From Dongia mobilis (lineage in GTDB: Bacteria > Pseudomonadota > Alphaproteobacteria > Dongiales > Dongiaceae), in assembly GCF_945906275.1 (NCBI RefSeq), contig NZ_CAMDRA010000005.1, positions 1 to 44,069 on the forward strand: a stretch of DNA of 44,069 bases, written 5' to 3'. A model generated the notes under the pieces. That model made no database searches and had not been told where the DNA came from. It was given only the letters and a program-made list of their open reading frames with translations. The first letter of the stretch is position 1; every line of letters starts with the position of its first letter. This document shows, one piece after another, positions 8,605-18,885 of the stretch. The position numbers and the translations under genes were made by a program.

Positions 8605-9503
8605 GCGACGGTATCCTTCAGGGCGTGAAGGACAAGGCGCTGCCGGTGCTGGCGGTGGTGGCACTCATCATCCTCGGCTGGTACGCGCTGTCGGTGGCGC
8701 TCAACTGGGCGCAGGTGTCGGAGCGGCTGGTGAAGGATGGCGGCGCGCCGGGTGTGGCCGACATCGTCAAGGGCACCTGGTCGATGGAACGCCCGGTGCT
8801 GCCCAGCCCCGACCAGGTCGCGGTCGAATTCGCCAAGACCACCTTCGGCGTGAAGGTCACGGCCAAGAAGTCGCTGGTCTATCACGCAACCGTGACGGCC
8901 TCGGCGACATTGGTCAGTTTCGCGCTTGGTGCCTTGCTGGGTATCCTGCTTGCCATCGGTATCGTTCATGTCCAGACACTGGATCGCAGCCTGATGCCCT
9001 GGGTCATTGCCTCGCAGACCGTGCCGATCCTCGCCATCGCGCCCATGATCATCGTGGTGCTGGGCAATATCGGCATCACCGGGCTGGTGCCGAAATCGAT
9101 CATCTCGATGTATCTCTGCTTCTTCCCGGTCACCATCGGCATGGTGAAGGGCCTGCGTTCGCCGGACCCGATGGAGCTCGACCTCATGCGCTCCTACAAT
9201 GCGAGCCAGGCTCAGGTTTTCTGGAAGCTGCGCCTGCCGGCCTCGGTGCCGTTCCTGTTCGCAAGCCTCAAGGTGGCGGTCGCCATCAGCCTGACCGGCG
9301 CCATCGTCGGCGAATTGCCGACCGGCGCCTCGGCGGGCCTGGGCGCGCGCCTCCTCTCGGGCAGCTATTACGGCCAGACCGTGCAGATCTGGTCGGCCCT
9401 GTTCATGGCCGCGATCCTGGGCGCCACGCTCGTCTATGGCATCGGCGGCATCGAGCGGCTGGTGCTGGGCCGGGCCGGTCAATCGGCGAGTGCCCGCTCA
9501 TGA
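8601..9503 (+). CDS. ABC transporter permease (THI5-type importer), first subunit
   Basis: Inner-membrane permease of 300 residues, BPD_transp_1 family. The EAA-type loop is present as DLMRSYNASQAQVFWKLRLPASVPF, which docks to the ATPase. An N-terminal hydrophobic segment is followed by a periplasmic stretch of about 60 residues and then the five-helix core. It overlaps its neighbours by four bases on both sides, so ATPase, permease and permease are tightly coupled. Two different permeases point to a heterodimeric channel. Confidence 0.92.
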   Translation: MSDGILQGVKDKALPVLAVVALIILGWYALSVALNWAQVSERLVKDGGAPGVADIVKGTWSMERPVLPSPDQVAVEFAKTTFGVKVTAKKSLVYHATVTASATLVSFALGALLGILLAIGIVHVQTLDRSLMPWVIASQTVPILAIAPMIIVVLGNIGITGLVPKSIISMYLCFFPVTIGMVKGLRSPDPMELDLMRSYNASQAQVFWKLRLPASVPFLFASLKVAVAISLTGAIVGELPTGASAGLGARLLSGSYYGQTVQIWSALFMAAILGATLVYGIGGIERLVLGRAGQSASARS

Positions 9504-10471
9504 CGAATCGCCAGCCACATCCTTTCCTGATGAGCGTGCTGGCCGGCGGCCTGCTGCTGGCCATCACGGTCTATGGCTTCCACGGTATCGGTGTCGCGGA
9601 AGCGGCTGCCACCGTGCCAAGCCCCGGCTGGGTGACGATCCTGATCCTCGCGGCGACCGCCGCCGCCTGGTGGCTGCTCGGCAATCTCAGCGCGCTCAAG
9701 GGCTGGCCGCTCCTCTCCATCATCGTGCCGGCGGTGTTCGGCCTATCTCTCCTGCTCGGCTGGGAATTCATCTGCCGCGGCTATGGGGTCCCTAAGGTCC
9801 TGCTGCCGGCACCGAGCCAGGTATGGGATGCGTTCTTCCGCGAATTGCCGACCCTGATCGGCGATTTCCGCCAGACCTTCATGAAGGCTGTCATCGCCGG
9901 CTTTGCGCTGGGCAATGTGCTGGGCCTTGCCACCGCCCTCATCGTCGACCGTGTGCCCTTCCTGCAGCTGGGGCTGCTGCCTTTGGGCAATATGGTGAGT
10001 GCCGTTCCCGTCATCGGCATCGCGCCCATCATGGTGATGTGGTTCGGCTTCGGCTGGGAATCAAAGACGGCGGTGATTGTCTTCATGATCTTCTTCCCGA
10101 TGCTGGTGAATGCCCTGGCCGGCCTCAATGCCGCCGATGCCATGCAGCGCGACTTGATGCGCTCCTATGCAGCCGGCTATTGGGCGACCTTGTTCAAGCT
10201 GCGCCTGCCGGCGGCCTTGCCGTTCCTGTTCAACGCGCTCAAGATCAACTCGACCCTGGCGCTCATCGGCGCCATCGTGGCGGAATTCTTCGGTTCGCCA
10301 ATTTCCGGCATGGGCTTCCGCATCAGCGTCGAGGTGGCCCGCATGAATGTCGACGTGGTCTGGGCCACGATCGCCGTTGCGGCGTTGGCCGGTTCGTTGT
10401 CCTATGGACTCATCGCCCTCCTGGAACGGCGCCTGACCTCGTGGCATGCCTCGTTCCGGACCCGTTCGTAA
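9500..10471 (+). CDS. ABC transporter permease (THI5-type importer), second subunit
   Basis: Inner-membrane permease of 323 residues, a paralogue of the preceding gene with the same EAA loop (DLMRSYAAGYWATLFKLRLPAALPF). The N-terminal part holds about three extra hydrophobic segments before the conserved core. The ATG overlaps the previous stop (ATGA at 9500-9503). The binding-protein gene follows after 33 bases. Confidence 0.92.
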   Translation: MTNRQPHPFLMSVLAGGLLLAITVYGFHGIGVAEAAATVPSPGWVTILILAATAAAWWLLGNLSALKGWPLLSIIVPAVFGLSLLLGWEFICRGYGVPKVLLPAPSQVWDAFFRELPTLIGDFRQTFMKAVIAGFALGNVLGLATALIVDRVPFLQLGLLPLGNMVSAVPVIGIAPIMVMWFGFGWESKTAVIVFMIFFPMLVNALAGLNAADAMQRDLMRSYAAGYWATLFKLRLPAALPFLFNALKINSTLALIGAIVAEFFGSPISGMGFRISVEVARMNVDVVWATIAVAALAGSLSYGLIALLERRLTSWHASFRTRS

Positions 10472-10504
10472 AACAGAAACTGACAACCAAACATGGAGGC
10501 TAAA

Positions 10505-11509
10505 ATGGTATTGAAGTCATTGTTCGGTTCCGCGATCCTCGCGGGGCTCATCGCCGGTGGTGCCGCGACGGCATCGGCCGAGGACGCGCTGACGCTGCAG
10601 TTGAAATGGGTGACGCAGGCGCAGTTCGCCGGCTATTACGTGGCGGCGGAGAAGGGCTTCTACAAGGAAGCCGGTCTCGACGTCACCATCAAGGCCGGTG
10701 GTCCGGACATCAACCCCTCCCAGGTGATCGCCGGCGGCGGTGCCGACGTGGTGGTCGACTGGATGCCGTCGGCGCTGGCGACACGCGAGAAGGGCGTGCC
10801 GCTGGTCAACATCGCCCAGGTGTTCCAGAAGTCGGGCATGATGCTGACCTGCCGCAAGGATTCCGGCGTCACCACGCCGAAGGATTTCCCCGGCAAGACG
10901 CTGGGCGTCTGGTTCGGCGGCAACGAATATCCGTTCCTCAACTGGATGAACAAGCTCGGCTACAAGACCGACGGTTCCGAGGGCGGCGTCAATGTGCTGA
11001 AGCAGGGTTTCAACGTGGATCCGTTGCTGCAGAAGCAGGCGGCCTGCATCTCGACCATGACCTATAACGAATATTGGCAGGTGATCGAGGCCGGCGTGAA
11101 GCCGGACGAACTCATCACCTTCAAGTATGAAGACGAAGGTGTGGCGACCCTGGAAGACGGTCTCTACACGCTCGACAAGAGCCTCGCCGACCCGGCCATG
11201 GTCGACAAGCTGGCACGCTTCCTCAAGGCCTCGATGAAGGGCTGGGAATATGCCGTCGCCAACCAGGACGAGGCGGTGAAGATCGTGCTCGACAATGACG
11301 AGACCGGCGCCCAGACCGAAGCGCACCAGAAGACCATGATGGAAGAAATCGCCAAGCTGGTCGGCGCCAACCCGAAGGGCACCGGCTGGCTGGATGACGC
11401 CGCTGCGACACGCACCGTGGAAACCCTGATGTCGGGCGGTTCTGATCCGGTCATTACCAAGATGCCGGAAGGCGCCTGGACCCATGCGGTGATCGAAAAG
11501 GCGATGTGA
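10505..11509 (+). CDS. NMT1/THI5-like ABC transporter substrate-binding protein
   Basis: Periplasmic binding protein of 334 residues. It has a signal peptide with likely cleavage near ATASA-ED (about residue 25), then LQLKWVTQAQFAGYYVA and EKGFYKEAGLDV, the standard start of NMT1/THI5 (ThiY/SsuA-like) proteins. I chose 10505 over the in-frame ATG at 10493 because TGGAGG (10494-10499) then serves as the ribosome site with five-base spacing. Family members bind formylaminopyrimidine, riboflavin, pyrimidines or sulfonates. The partner M20 amidase favours a pyrimidine-like or N-acylated compound, but this is inference. Confidence 0.9.
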   Translation: MVLKSLFGSAILAGLIAGGAATASAEDALTLQLKWVTQAQFAGYYVAAEKGFYKEAGLDVTIKAGGPDINPSQVIAGGGADVVVDWMPSALATREKGVPLVNIAQVFQKSGMMLTCRKDSGVTTPKDFPGKTLGVWFGGNEYPFLNWMNKLGYKTDGSEGGVNVLKQGFNVDPLLQKQAACISTMTYNEYWQVIEAGVKPDELITFKYEDEGVATLEDGLYTLDKSLADPAMVDKLARFLKASMKGWEYAVANQDEAVKIVLDNDETGAQTEAHQKTMMEEIAKLVGANPKGTGWLDDAAATRTVETLMSGGSDPVITKMPEGAWTHAVIEKAM

Positions 11510-11542
11510 TCGCCCGCTGATCGTTCCTCCTGAAAGACTGAA

Positions 11543-11569
11543 CCCCGCCGAGAGATCGGCGGGGTTTTT
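11543..11569 (+). terminator. Intrinsic terminator after the THI5-type importer operon
   Basis: CCCCGCCG (11543-11550), loop AGAGAT, CGGCGGGG (11557-11564), then TTTTT. Two flanking A residues can pair with the first T residues. It lies 33 bases after the binding-protein stop and eight bases before the end of the convergent purK gene. On the minus strand the following bases (TTCAGTCTTTC) are less T-rich, so it may act weakly in both directions. Confidence 0.92.
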
Positions 11570-11576
11570 GTTTGGC

Positions 11577-12665
11577 TCAGCTCTTTGGCGTCAACTTATT
11601 CCAGTGCCCCATCTTCCTCCCCGGCCGCGCTTCGGTCTTGCCGTAGAGATGGAGCTTCACATCCGGGTCGGCCAGGAGCTGGGGCCAGCTTTCGACCTCG
11701 TCGCCGATGAGGTTGGTCATGACCGTGTCGGAATGCCTGGCAGGATTGCCGAGGCCGAGGCCGCAGACTGCGCGCACATGCTGTTCGAACTGGGAGGTCA
11801 CGGCGCCGTCCTGGGACCAATGGCCGGAATTGTGCGGGCGGGGGGCGAGTTCGTTGACCAGCACGCGGCCGTCTTTGGTCACGAACATCTCGACGGCGAG
11901 CAGGCCGATGAGGTCGATCTCGCCAGCGATGCGGCGCGCGATCGCCTCGGCGGCATGGGCGACCTTGACCGAGACGCCGGCAGGTACCGTGCTGGTATCG
12001 AGGATGTGATGCTTGTGGCTGTTGCGCGCGGGTTCATAGAGTGCGATCTCGCCAGCCGGGTTGCGGGCGACGATGACGGATATCTCGCAGTCGAAATCGA
12101 TGAAGCCTTCGAGGATCGCGATGGTGCCGCCCATCCGCGCCCAGGCCTCCTGGAGATCCATGCCGGCTTCGATGCGCACCTGGCCCTTGCCGTCATAGCC
12201 GAAGCTTGCGGATTTGAGGATCGAGGGTGTGCCCAGCGCGTCGACCGCCGCCGGCAGGTCCGCGGCACCGGTCACTTCGCGAAAAGCCGTCACGGGCACG
12301 CCGATGCTTTCCAGGAAACGCTTCTCGCGCAGCCGTTCCTGGGAAATGTGGAGGACGCGGGGACTAGGCCTTGTCGGCTTCAGCCTGGCCAGGATCTCGG
12401 CTGCCGCTGCCGGGATGTTCTCGAATTCGAAGGTCACGACATCGACGGATTGCGCGAAGGCTTCAAGAGCTGCGAGGTCGTCATAGGCCGCCACGGTGTT
12501 GCGCCAGGAAACCTGCGCCGCGGGGCCGTCCTTCTCGGGCGAGAAGATATGCACCTTGTAGCCGAGGCGGCCGGCGGCCAGCGCCGACATGCGACCCAAT
12601 TGGCCACCCCCCAGAATGCCGATCACGGAACCCGGCGGCAGGATCTGACCGTCTTCAGCGTTCAT
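11577..12665 (-). CDS. purK: 5-(carboxyamino)imidazole ribonucleotide synthase (PurK)
   Basis: ATP-grasp enzyme of 362 residues that carboxylates AIR to N5-CAIR in purine synthesis. The N-terminus has GILGGGQLGRM, the nucleotide-binding start typical of PurK. The ATP-grasp core includes LKSASFGYDGKGQ and, near the C-terminus, the ELAPRPHNSGHWS block that carries metal-binding residues. It starts five bases after the purE stop, so the pair is co-transcribed and supplies successive steps of the pathway. Confidence 0.97.
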   Translation of the reverse strand: MNAEDGQILPPGSVIGILGGGQLGRMSALAAGRLGYKVHIFSPEKDGPAAQVSWRNTVAAYDDLAALEAFAQSVDVVTFEFENIPAAAAEILARLKPTRPSPRVLHISQERLREKRFLESIGVPVTAFREVTGAADLPAAVDALGTPSILKSASFGYDGKGQVRIEAGMDLQEAWARMGGTIAILEGFIDFDCEISVIVARNPAGEIALYEPARNSHKHHILDTSTVPAGVSVKVAHAAEAIARRIAGEIDLIGLLAVEMFVTKDGRVLVNELAPRPHNSGHWSQDGAVTSQFEQHVRAVCGLGLGNPARHSDTVMTNLIGDEVESWPQLLADPDVKLHLYGKTEARPGRKMGHWNKLTPKS

Positions 12666-12670
12666 ATTGA

Positions 12671-13204
12671 TCAGCCCTCGCGCGCCGGTTTGACGGCGAC
12701 CGCATCGGTCTGCTTCTGGCGGAAGGCGGCGAGGCGTTTGGCCAGTGCTGCATCATTCAAGGCCAGCACCGCGGCGGCGAGGAGTGCTGCGTTGATGGCG
12801 CCGGCCTTGCCGATGGCGAGCGTGCCCACGGGAATGCCGGCCGGCATCTGGACGATGGAAAGGAGTGAGTCCTGCCCCTTCAGGGCCTGGCTTTCGACCG
12901 GCACGCCGAAGACCGGCAATTCGGTGAGGCTCGCCGTCATGCCGGGGAGGTGCGCTGCCCCGCCGGCGCCGGCGATGATCACCTGCAGGCCGCGGCCCTT
13001 GGCCTTCTGCGCATAGTCGAACATGCGCTTGGGTGTGCGATGGGCGGAGACGATTCGCGTTTCGGCGGCGATCTTCAGGGCGTCGAGTGTTTCGGCGGCG
13101 TGGCGCATGGTCGCCCAGTCGGATTGGCTGCCCATGATGATGCCGACCTTTGGCGCGGCCTTGCCTGAAGCCGGGGCAGAATTGCGTTTCTCTTTTGTTG
13201 CCAT
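12671..13204 (-). CDS. purE: N5-carboxyaminoimidazole ribonucleotide mutase (PurE, class I)
   Basis: Cytosolic mutase of 177 residues that converts N5-CAIR to CAIR. MGSQSDW (about residues 24-30), SAHRTP and [10 protein letters not shown] are the class I substrate-binding and catalytic blocks. The first 20 or so residues are a charged, Ala/Lys-rich extension compared with the core enzyme. It is followed by purK and preceded by a recognisable sigma70 promoter. Confidence 0.97.
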   Translation of the reverse strand: MATKEKRNSAPASGKAAPKVGIIMGSQSDWATMRHAAETLDALKIAAETRIVSAHRTPKRMFDYAQKAKGRGLQVIIAGAGGAAHLPGMTASLTELPVFGVPVESQALKGQDSLLSIVQMPAGIPVGTLAIGKAGAINAALLAAAVLALNDAALAKRLAAFRQKQTDAVAVKPAREG

Positions 13205-13242
13205 GGTCTTACGCCTTCATAAGGGTCCCCGGAAAGGCCGGG

Positions 13243-13270
13243 ATTATAGGTCCTGGCGACCCTTTGGCAA
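13243..13270 (-). promoter_or_regulatory. Sigma70-type promoter for purE-purK
   Basis: On the minus strand TTGCCA (13265-13270) and TATAAT (13243-13248) are separated by 16 bases. This matches 5 of 6 and 6 of 6 consensus positions. Transcription would begin near 13236, giving a leader of about 30 bases before the purE ATG. Confidence 0.75.
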
Positions 13271-13288
13271 GCGTTGCCGGACGCCGCA

Positions 13289-13304
13289 TTAACGTCACCT
13301 TAAC
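13289..13304 (+). promoter_or_regulatory. CtrA-type binding box upstream of the diguanylate cyclase
   Basis: TTAA (13289-13292), seven bases, then TTAAC (13300-13304) fits the full alphaproteobacterial CtrA consensus TTAA-N7-TTAAC. It is in the divergent gap between purE and the GGDEF gene, about 200 bases before the preferred GGDEF start and 68 before an alternative GTG. Known: CtrA controls motility and signalling genes in this class. Inferred: it controls the c-di-GMP gene here. Confidence 0.6.
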
Positions 13305-13494
13305 CGAGTTAGCGTCATGATTCGGCGTTATTTTTTGTCACTCGGCCAGTGCTTGGCCAAGGCGCCAGAAAGTGGTTGCGGGCATTACCCTGGATCGCCA
13401 ACATCCGGGACCAAGAGATTCGGCGATACCTCCCTCAGGGCTTGAAGCGGTTCGGGGCTTGAGCGGTTCGGGGCAAGGCGCGAAAGGCGGCAGG

Positions 13495-14313
13495 ATGAAG
13501 ATCAGAGATCGAGCTGGCGGTCCGGCGGGCGTTGGTCCCGCGGGTGGCGCCCGGCCGGTTTCCAAGGTCGGCAAGGTCGCCAAGAGTGCGGCCGCTGCGA
13601 GCGTTGATGCGACGGCGTCGGCCACCCATGCAGCCCCCGTCGACCAGGCGACATTCCTGGGCCTCAGTGAAGCCGAACTCTCGCCCAATGTGCGCGCCGC
13701 CCTCACCGCCCTCCTCGATGAAGTGCGGCATCTGCGCGACGAGCTGGACCGGACCAGGAAACGCATCTCGCATCTGGAGCGCGTCGCCGACGAAGACGCG
13801 ATGCTGCCCATTGCCAACCGCCGCGCCTTCGTGCGCGAGCTGACGCGGCTCATCTCATTCTCGGAACGTTATGGCTCTCCGGGCTCGGTGCTCTATTTCG
13901 ATCTCAACGGCATGAAGCAGATCAACGACCGGTTCGGCCATCTGGCGGGCGATGCGGCCTTGCGCCATTTCGCCACCATGCTGCTCAACAATGTGCGTGA
14001 TTCCGATGTGGTCGGGCGTTTGGGCGGCGATGAATTCGGCGTCATCCTGGCGCAGGCCGATATGGTGCAGGCGCAGGACAAAGCCAACCAGCTGCTCTCG
14101 GTCATCGCCCGCTCGCCGCTCATCTGGGAGGGTGTCGACATCCAGCTTTCCTGCGCCGTCGGCATGCATGAATTCCACGGCCAGCAGACGGCCGACGATG
14201 CGCTCAGCCAGGCCGATGCCTCGATGTACCAGGCCAAGCGCGAACATTACGCCGGCAAGAATGGCGCAGCACCCACGGACGCGGACGAGGCGGAAAGCGA
14301 ATCCGACTTGTGA
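13495..14313 (+). CDS. Diguanylate cyclase (GGDEF domain)
   Basis: About 272 residues; makes cyclic di-GMP from two GTP. The GGDEF active site is intact (about residues 177-181, RLGGDEFGVIL), and an inhibitory I-site RxxD (RDSD, about 168-171) lies five residues before it, so product inhibition is expected. The N-terminal 70 residues are basic and low in complexity, followed by a short coiled coil (VRHLRDELDRTRKRISHLE); no sensor or membrane domain is present. I chose the ATG at 13495; a GTG at 13372 would add 41 residues of poor quality. The stop overlaps the GTG of the next gene. Confidence 0.88.
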   Translation: MKIRDRAGGPAGVGPAGGARPVSKVGKVAKSAAAASVDATASATHAAPVDQATFLGLSEAELSPNVRAALTALLDEVRHLRDELDRTRKRISHLERVADEDAMLPIANRRAFVRELTRLISFSERYGSPGSVLYFDLNGMKQINDRFGHLAGDAALRHFATMLLNNVRDSDVVGRLGGDEFGVILAQADMVQAQDKANQLLSVIARSPLIWEGVDIQLSCAVGMHEFHGQQTADDALSQADASMYQAKREHYAGKNGAAPTDADEAESESDL

Positions 14314-14987
14314 CCCTGCGCAAGCGGATTGCCTGCCTCCATACCGCCGCCGGCAACATTGCCTTGTTTGAGGCGGCCGCCGTGGACCTCGCCCTCGATC
14401 TCAGACATCTTGTCCGTGCCCACCTGCTGGCAGCGGCGGAGCAGGCGGGTGGTCTAACCCCATCGATCGTTGAAGAAACCGAAGCAGCCTTGCGCGCGGC
14501 GGCGGGTGATGCCGATTTTGTGCTGCTGGCCTGTTCGACCCTGGGGCCGGTCGCGGATGGGCTGCGCGCCAAGGTGCCGACCCTGCGCATCGACCGCGCC
14601 TTGGCCGAGGCCGCGGTGAAGAATGGCGGCAGGGTGGCGGTGCTCTACACCTTTCCAGGCACCGCGCAGGCGAGTGGGGACCTGTTCCGGGAGGTCGCGG
14701 CGGGAACAGAGGCCGAGATCGATCTGCAACTGGTGCCGGGCGCCTGGGACCTGTTCAAGGAAGGCGATCAGCAACAGTATCTCGCGATGATCGCCGATGC
14801 CGCCGACCGCGCCTTTGCCGCTGGCGCCGCCAGCGTCGCCTTTGCCCAAGCCTCGATGGCGCCGGCAGCGGGGCTTTGCGTCAAGGGAACGCCCCTCACC
14901 AGCCCGCGCGCGAGTCTGCTCAAGGCGATGCAAGGCGGGCGGATGAACGACGCTGGGCGCCATGGTAAGATCGCGCCCTGTCAATAG
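14310..14987 (+). CDS. Aspartate/glutamate (hydantoin) racemase family protein
   Basis: 225 residues, GTG start overlapping the cyclase stop by four bases (GTGA). It looks like the Asp/Glu/hydantoin racemase superfamily: an N-terminal KRIACLHTAAGN strand-turn and FVLLACSTLGPVADGL, which supplies the first catalytic Cys. Where the second Cys is expected near the C-terminus there is VAFAQASMAPAAG, with no Cys. It may therefore not be a two-base racemase; it could be a decarboxylase- or isomerase-like member. Its substrate is unknown, and its coupling to a c-di-GMP enzyme is probably positional only. Confidence 0.72.
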   Translation: MTLRKRIACLHTAAGNIALFEAAAVDLALDLRHLVRAHLLAAAEQAGGLTPSIVEETEAALRAAAGDADFVLLACSTLGPVADGLRAKVPTLRIDRALAEAAVKNGGRVAVLYTFPGTAQASGDLFREVAAGTEAEIDLQLVPGAWDLFKEGDQQQYLAMIADAADRAFAAGAASVAFAQASMAPAAGLCVKGTPLTSPRASLLKAMQGGRMNDAGRHGKIAPCQ

Positions 14988-15191
14988 CGACGCCATCCTG
15001 CTATGTTTCTTCTGCCCGGGAAGCGGTTCGCGCGTCTTCGATACAACCGTGATGTGAAAGTGAGTATCTCGGTCAAGAGTGGCTCACTCGACGAGCCGCC
15101 TGACCTCGCCCAAGCCCATCAGATCTGGACCTGCCGCAAGCTGCCCGACATCGCAATTCTCGATCACGCGAGACAGTTCGAGGGGGTGTGA
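14983..15191 (+). pseudogene. Remnant of a GFA-family (glutathione-dependent formaldehyde-activating enzyme-like) gene
   Basis: Two pieces of one protein family lie in different frames. From 15004 one frame reads CFFCPGSGSRVF, matching the FCxxCGSR zinc-binding segment of GFA/CENP-V proteins but with the second Cys replaced by Ser, and it soon meets a stop. From about 15057 the next frame reads VSISVKSGSLDEP, then HQIWTCRKLP and FEGV-stop at 15191, the usual GFA C-terminus. The N-terminal half of the domain is missing. This is therefore a truncated, frameshifted gene. It lies just after the racemase gene and three bases from the end of the foreign-looking DUF3800 gene. Confidence 0.7.
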
Positions 15192-15193
15192 GA

Positions 15194-16300
15194 CTAAAGG
15201 GGCTTCCCTTTTCCCGACTCTATGATTGCTACCATGAGGTCCACAGGATCGGCATCGGTCAATGGTCCAGGAGGACCATCTGGAAAGTCCTCACCCGGTG
15301 CTATGCCGTTCATCGGGATATCCTTGAAACCAGTAGAGTGGATGGACCGAAAGAGTGTTTCAACATCGGGTGAGCGGGTGGTATCCAGAAATTTCGTGGT
15401 AAGGCCAGCAACGATATCGCAGAGTTGGATAGCAGCGCTCGTCTTTGAGTCTACAGCTTCTGACATTTTGATCGGCAAGGGGAACGGGATTGCGGGGCCA
15501 TTTGCAACAGGGTGAAATTGAGGAGGTACGTCGGGAGAAGTTATTGCCCTCCAAAGCTCTCTCTGAGCGAAGAACGCATTTGATTGGTCATGAAACAGGC
15601 GCAACGGTGTAGAAGCTTTTAGTGACCAATGACCGACACTTGTCAGCATTGAGGTAAGATAGATTTCCAGGTTTCCTTTGAATGCCTCGATATCATAGAA
15701 TTTATGAAACAGTGTTGCTCCTAACCAGCATGATCGAAAGAAGAATCTCAGTTCCTCTGGCGCACTGTTCTCCAGCAACTTGAGGCGATTTTGCATGCCT
15801 ACCAGCGAAGCATCGGTTGGATCCCTCGCGAAATCATAGTACGTGTTCACCGCCGCATCGTAGAGTTCAGGAGACCCAACATGCGTCAGTCCGAAGTGAA
15901 CATAGTTGGCAAGTTTATAAGCGTAAGCATTCTGATAGAAATTTTGCCCGGCAGCGTGCGCCAAAGGCTCCATTAGGTAGCCAATCATCTTAGTAAGCAC
16001 GCAGAACTTCTTATCTACCTGCCAAACGAATAGCGACGAATTGAACTCACCAAGTCGGCCACAAAATTCCACAAGCCGTTTACGTGACCTTTCTCGCGAC
16101 CAGATATTCCTGAATTTGTACTCCGGGCCTTGATAGTCGGGAAACGCGGCCTCAAGGAGTTTCTTTGCGGCCGCATCCTTAATGATGCTTGATGCAATGA
16201 CAAAATGTGGTTGTACGGGATCGAGGAGTGCTTCCCCTGTAAAGCCAGACTCATCAAAGAAGATGTCAGTCAAGGTTTCGGAGCTCTTGTCCGCGCCCAT
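15194..16300 (-). CDS. DUF3800 domain-containing protein
   Basis: 368 residues, no signal peptide or membrane segment. The N-terminal IFFDESGF strand and the late IQLCDIVAG segment are the two acidic motifs that define DUF3800, a family often proposed to have an RNase H-like fold; its function is not established. Base use differs from the neighbours: 27 of 60 bases are G/C in 15601-15660, and codons ending in A or T are common, while flanking genes are near 65%. Its stop is three bases from a decayed GFA gene and its start 89 bases from the gyrB end. These points suggest horizontal gain. A role in defence or a mobile element is possible but unproven. Confidence 0.85.
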   Translation of the reverse strand: MGADKSSETLTDIFFDESGFTGEALLDPVQPHFVIASSIIKDAAAKKLLEAAFPDYQGPEYKFRNIWSRERSRKRLVEFCGRLGEFNSSLFVWQVDKKFCVLTKMIGYLMEPLAHAAGQNFYQNAYAYKLANYVHFGLTHVGSPELYDAAVNTYYDFARDPTDASLVGMQNRLKLLENSAPEELRFFFRSCWLGATLFHKFYDIEAFKGNLEIYLTSMLTSVGHWSLKASTPLRLFHDQSNAFFAQRELWRAITSPDVPPQFHPVANGPAIPFPLPIKMSEAVDSKTSAAIQLCDIVAGLTTKFLDTTRSPDVETLFRSIHSTGFKDIPMNGIAPGEDFPDGPPGPLTDADPVDLMVAIIESGKGKPL

Positions 16301-16388
16301 TCCGCCGCCTCGTTGTGCAGAAGATCAACTGTCAACACTCTAAAGGCAATGATGAGTCATACGCTATTCGCGATGTGCAGAGAGATGT

Positions 16389-18860
<2,472 letters not shown>

Positions 18861-18885
18861 TCAGGTTGAGATGGCTGGGCTAAGT

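Noticed and set aside
11568-13016. Long plus-strand open frame opposite purK and purE
   Set aside because: Antisense shadow of two clearly identified enzymes.
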